A DNA stretch of 64,000 nt from Orientallactaga sibirica (lineage: Eukaryota > Chordata > Mammalia > Rodentia > Dipodidae). The stretch is taken from positions 10,451,001-10,515,000 of the forward strand of contig JAEOAD010000699.1 of NCBI GenBank assembly GCA_036365145.1. The letters run 5' to 3'. Within the stretch, counting starts at the first letter, position 1. The number at the start of each line of letters is the position of its first letter. The position numbers and the translations under genes are program-made. This document shows, piece after piece, positions 63,966 to 64,000 of the stretch. The notes beneath the pieces were generated by a model. That model was not told the origin of the DNA. It did not search any database and saw nothing but the letters and a program-made list of their open reading frames with translations.

Positions 63966-64000
63966 AGAATTTCAGTTTTAAAATCATTTCCCCCAGGATG

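Noticed and set aside
1..64000. Host exons, rRNA, snRNA or CpG-island promoter
   Set aside because: No run of splice-bounded open frames, no structural RNA sequence I recognise and no CpG-dense region. Exons with weak signal could still be missed without alignment.

Overview
The window is rodent nuclear DNA with no recognisable host exon, RNA gene or CpG island. The lineage call rests on two abundant SINE families. One is a B1 (7SL-derived) of about 140 bp whose middle reads 'ctgagactacatagtgaatt'. The other is a tRNA-headed SINE that starts 'ggctggagagatggct' like mouse B2 but has a different body, a (CT)n stretch and an AAATAAAT-type tail. This matches the B2-superfamily element known as Dip from jerboas and relatives, so the source is most likely a dipodid rodent (Jaculus-like). 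The species is inferred, not proven.

Layout. 1-9 kb: old unique sequence with B1, Dip and Tigger-like copies and a MaLR-type LTR split by an L1 3' end and a Dip. 9.2-13.5 kb: 5'-truncated antisense L1. 13.5-23.5 kb: older interspersed repeats (MIR, Tigger, an old LINE 3' end, ID-B1 composites) with younger B1/Dip, plus a repeat-poor patch at 19.4-20.4 kb. 23.5-36.8 kb: SINE and LTR patchwork with chains of SINEs that reuse the same target. 37.0-43.9 kb: sense L1 broken by seven SINEs. 44-51 kb: very old L1M-type LINE carrying an antisense LINE piece and a four-SINE chain. 51.2-55.1 kb: antisense L1 inside a hAT-type element. 55.2-55.7 kb: MLT1-like LTR. 56.3-60.1 kb: antisense L1 with 5' UTR, ORF1 and endonuclease region but most of ORF2 missing. 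60.4-61.5 kb: repeat-poor stretch with the longest non-repeat ORFs. 61.5-64 kb: L1 3' end, B1, Dip and B4-like SINEs.

L1 3' UTRs fall into three kinds, called here type A ('ttattgacaac' at the polyA side; 6.1, 9.2, 21.2, 26.5, 36.3 and 51.2 kb), type B (42.6, 51.9, 56.3 and 61.5 kb) and an older type C (23.6 kb). Many insertions keep visible target-site duplications (TSDs), so their order can be read directly. That insertion record is the main interest of the window. No element seen here has an intact coding capacity, and there is no operon, CRISPR array or other gene system. Repeat family names come from recall of consensus sequences and were not checked by a masking program.
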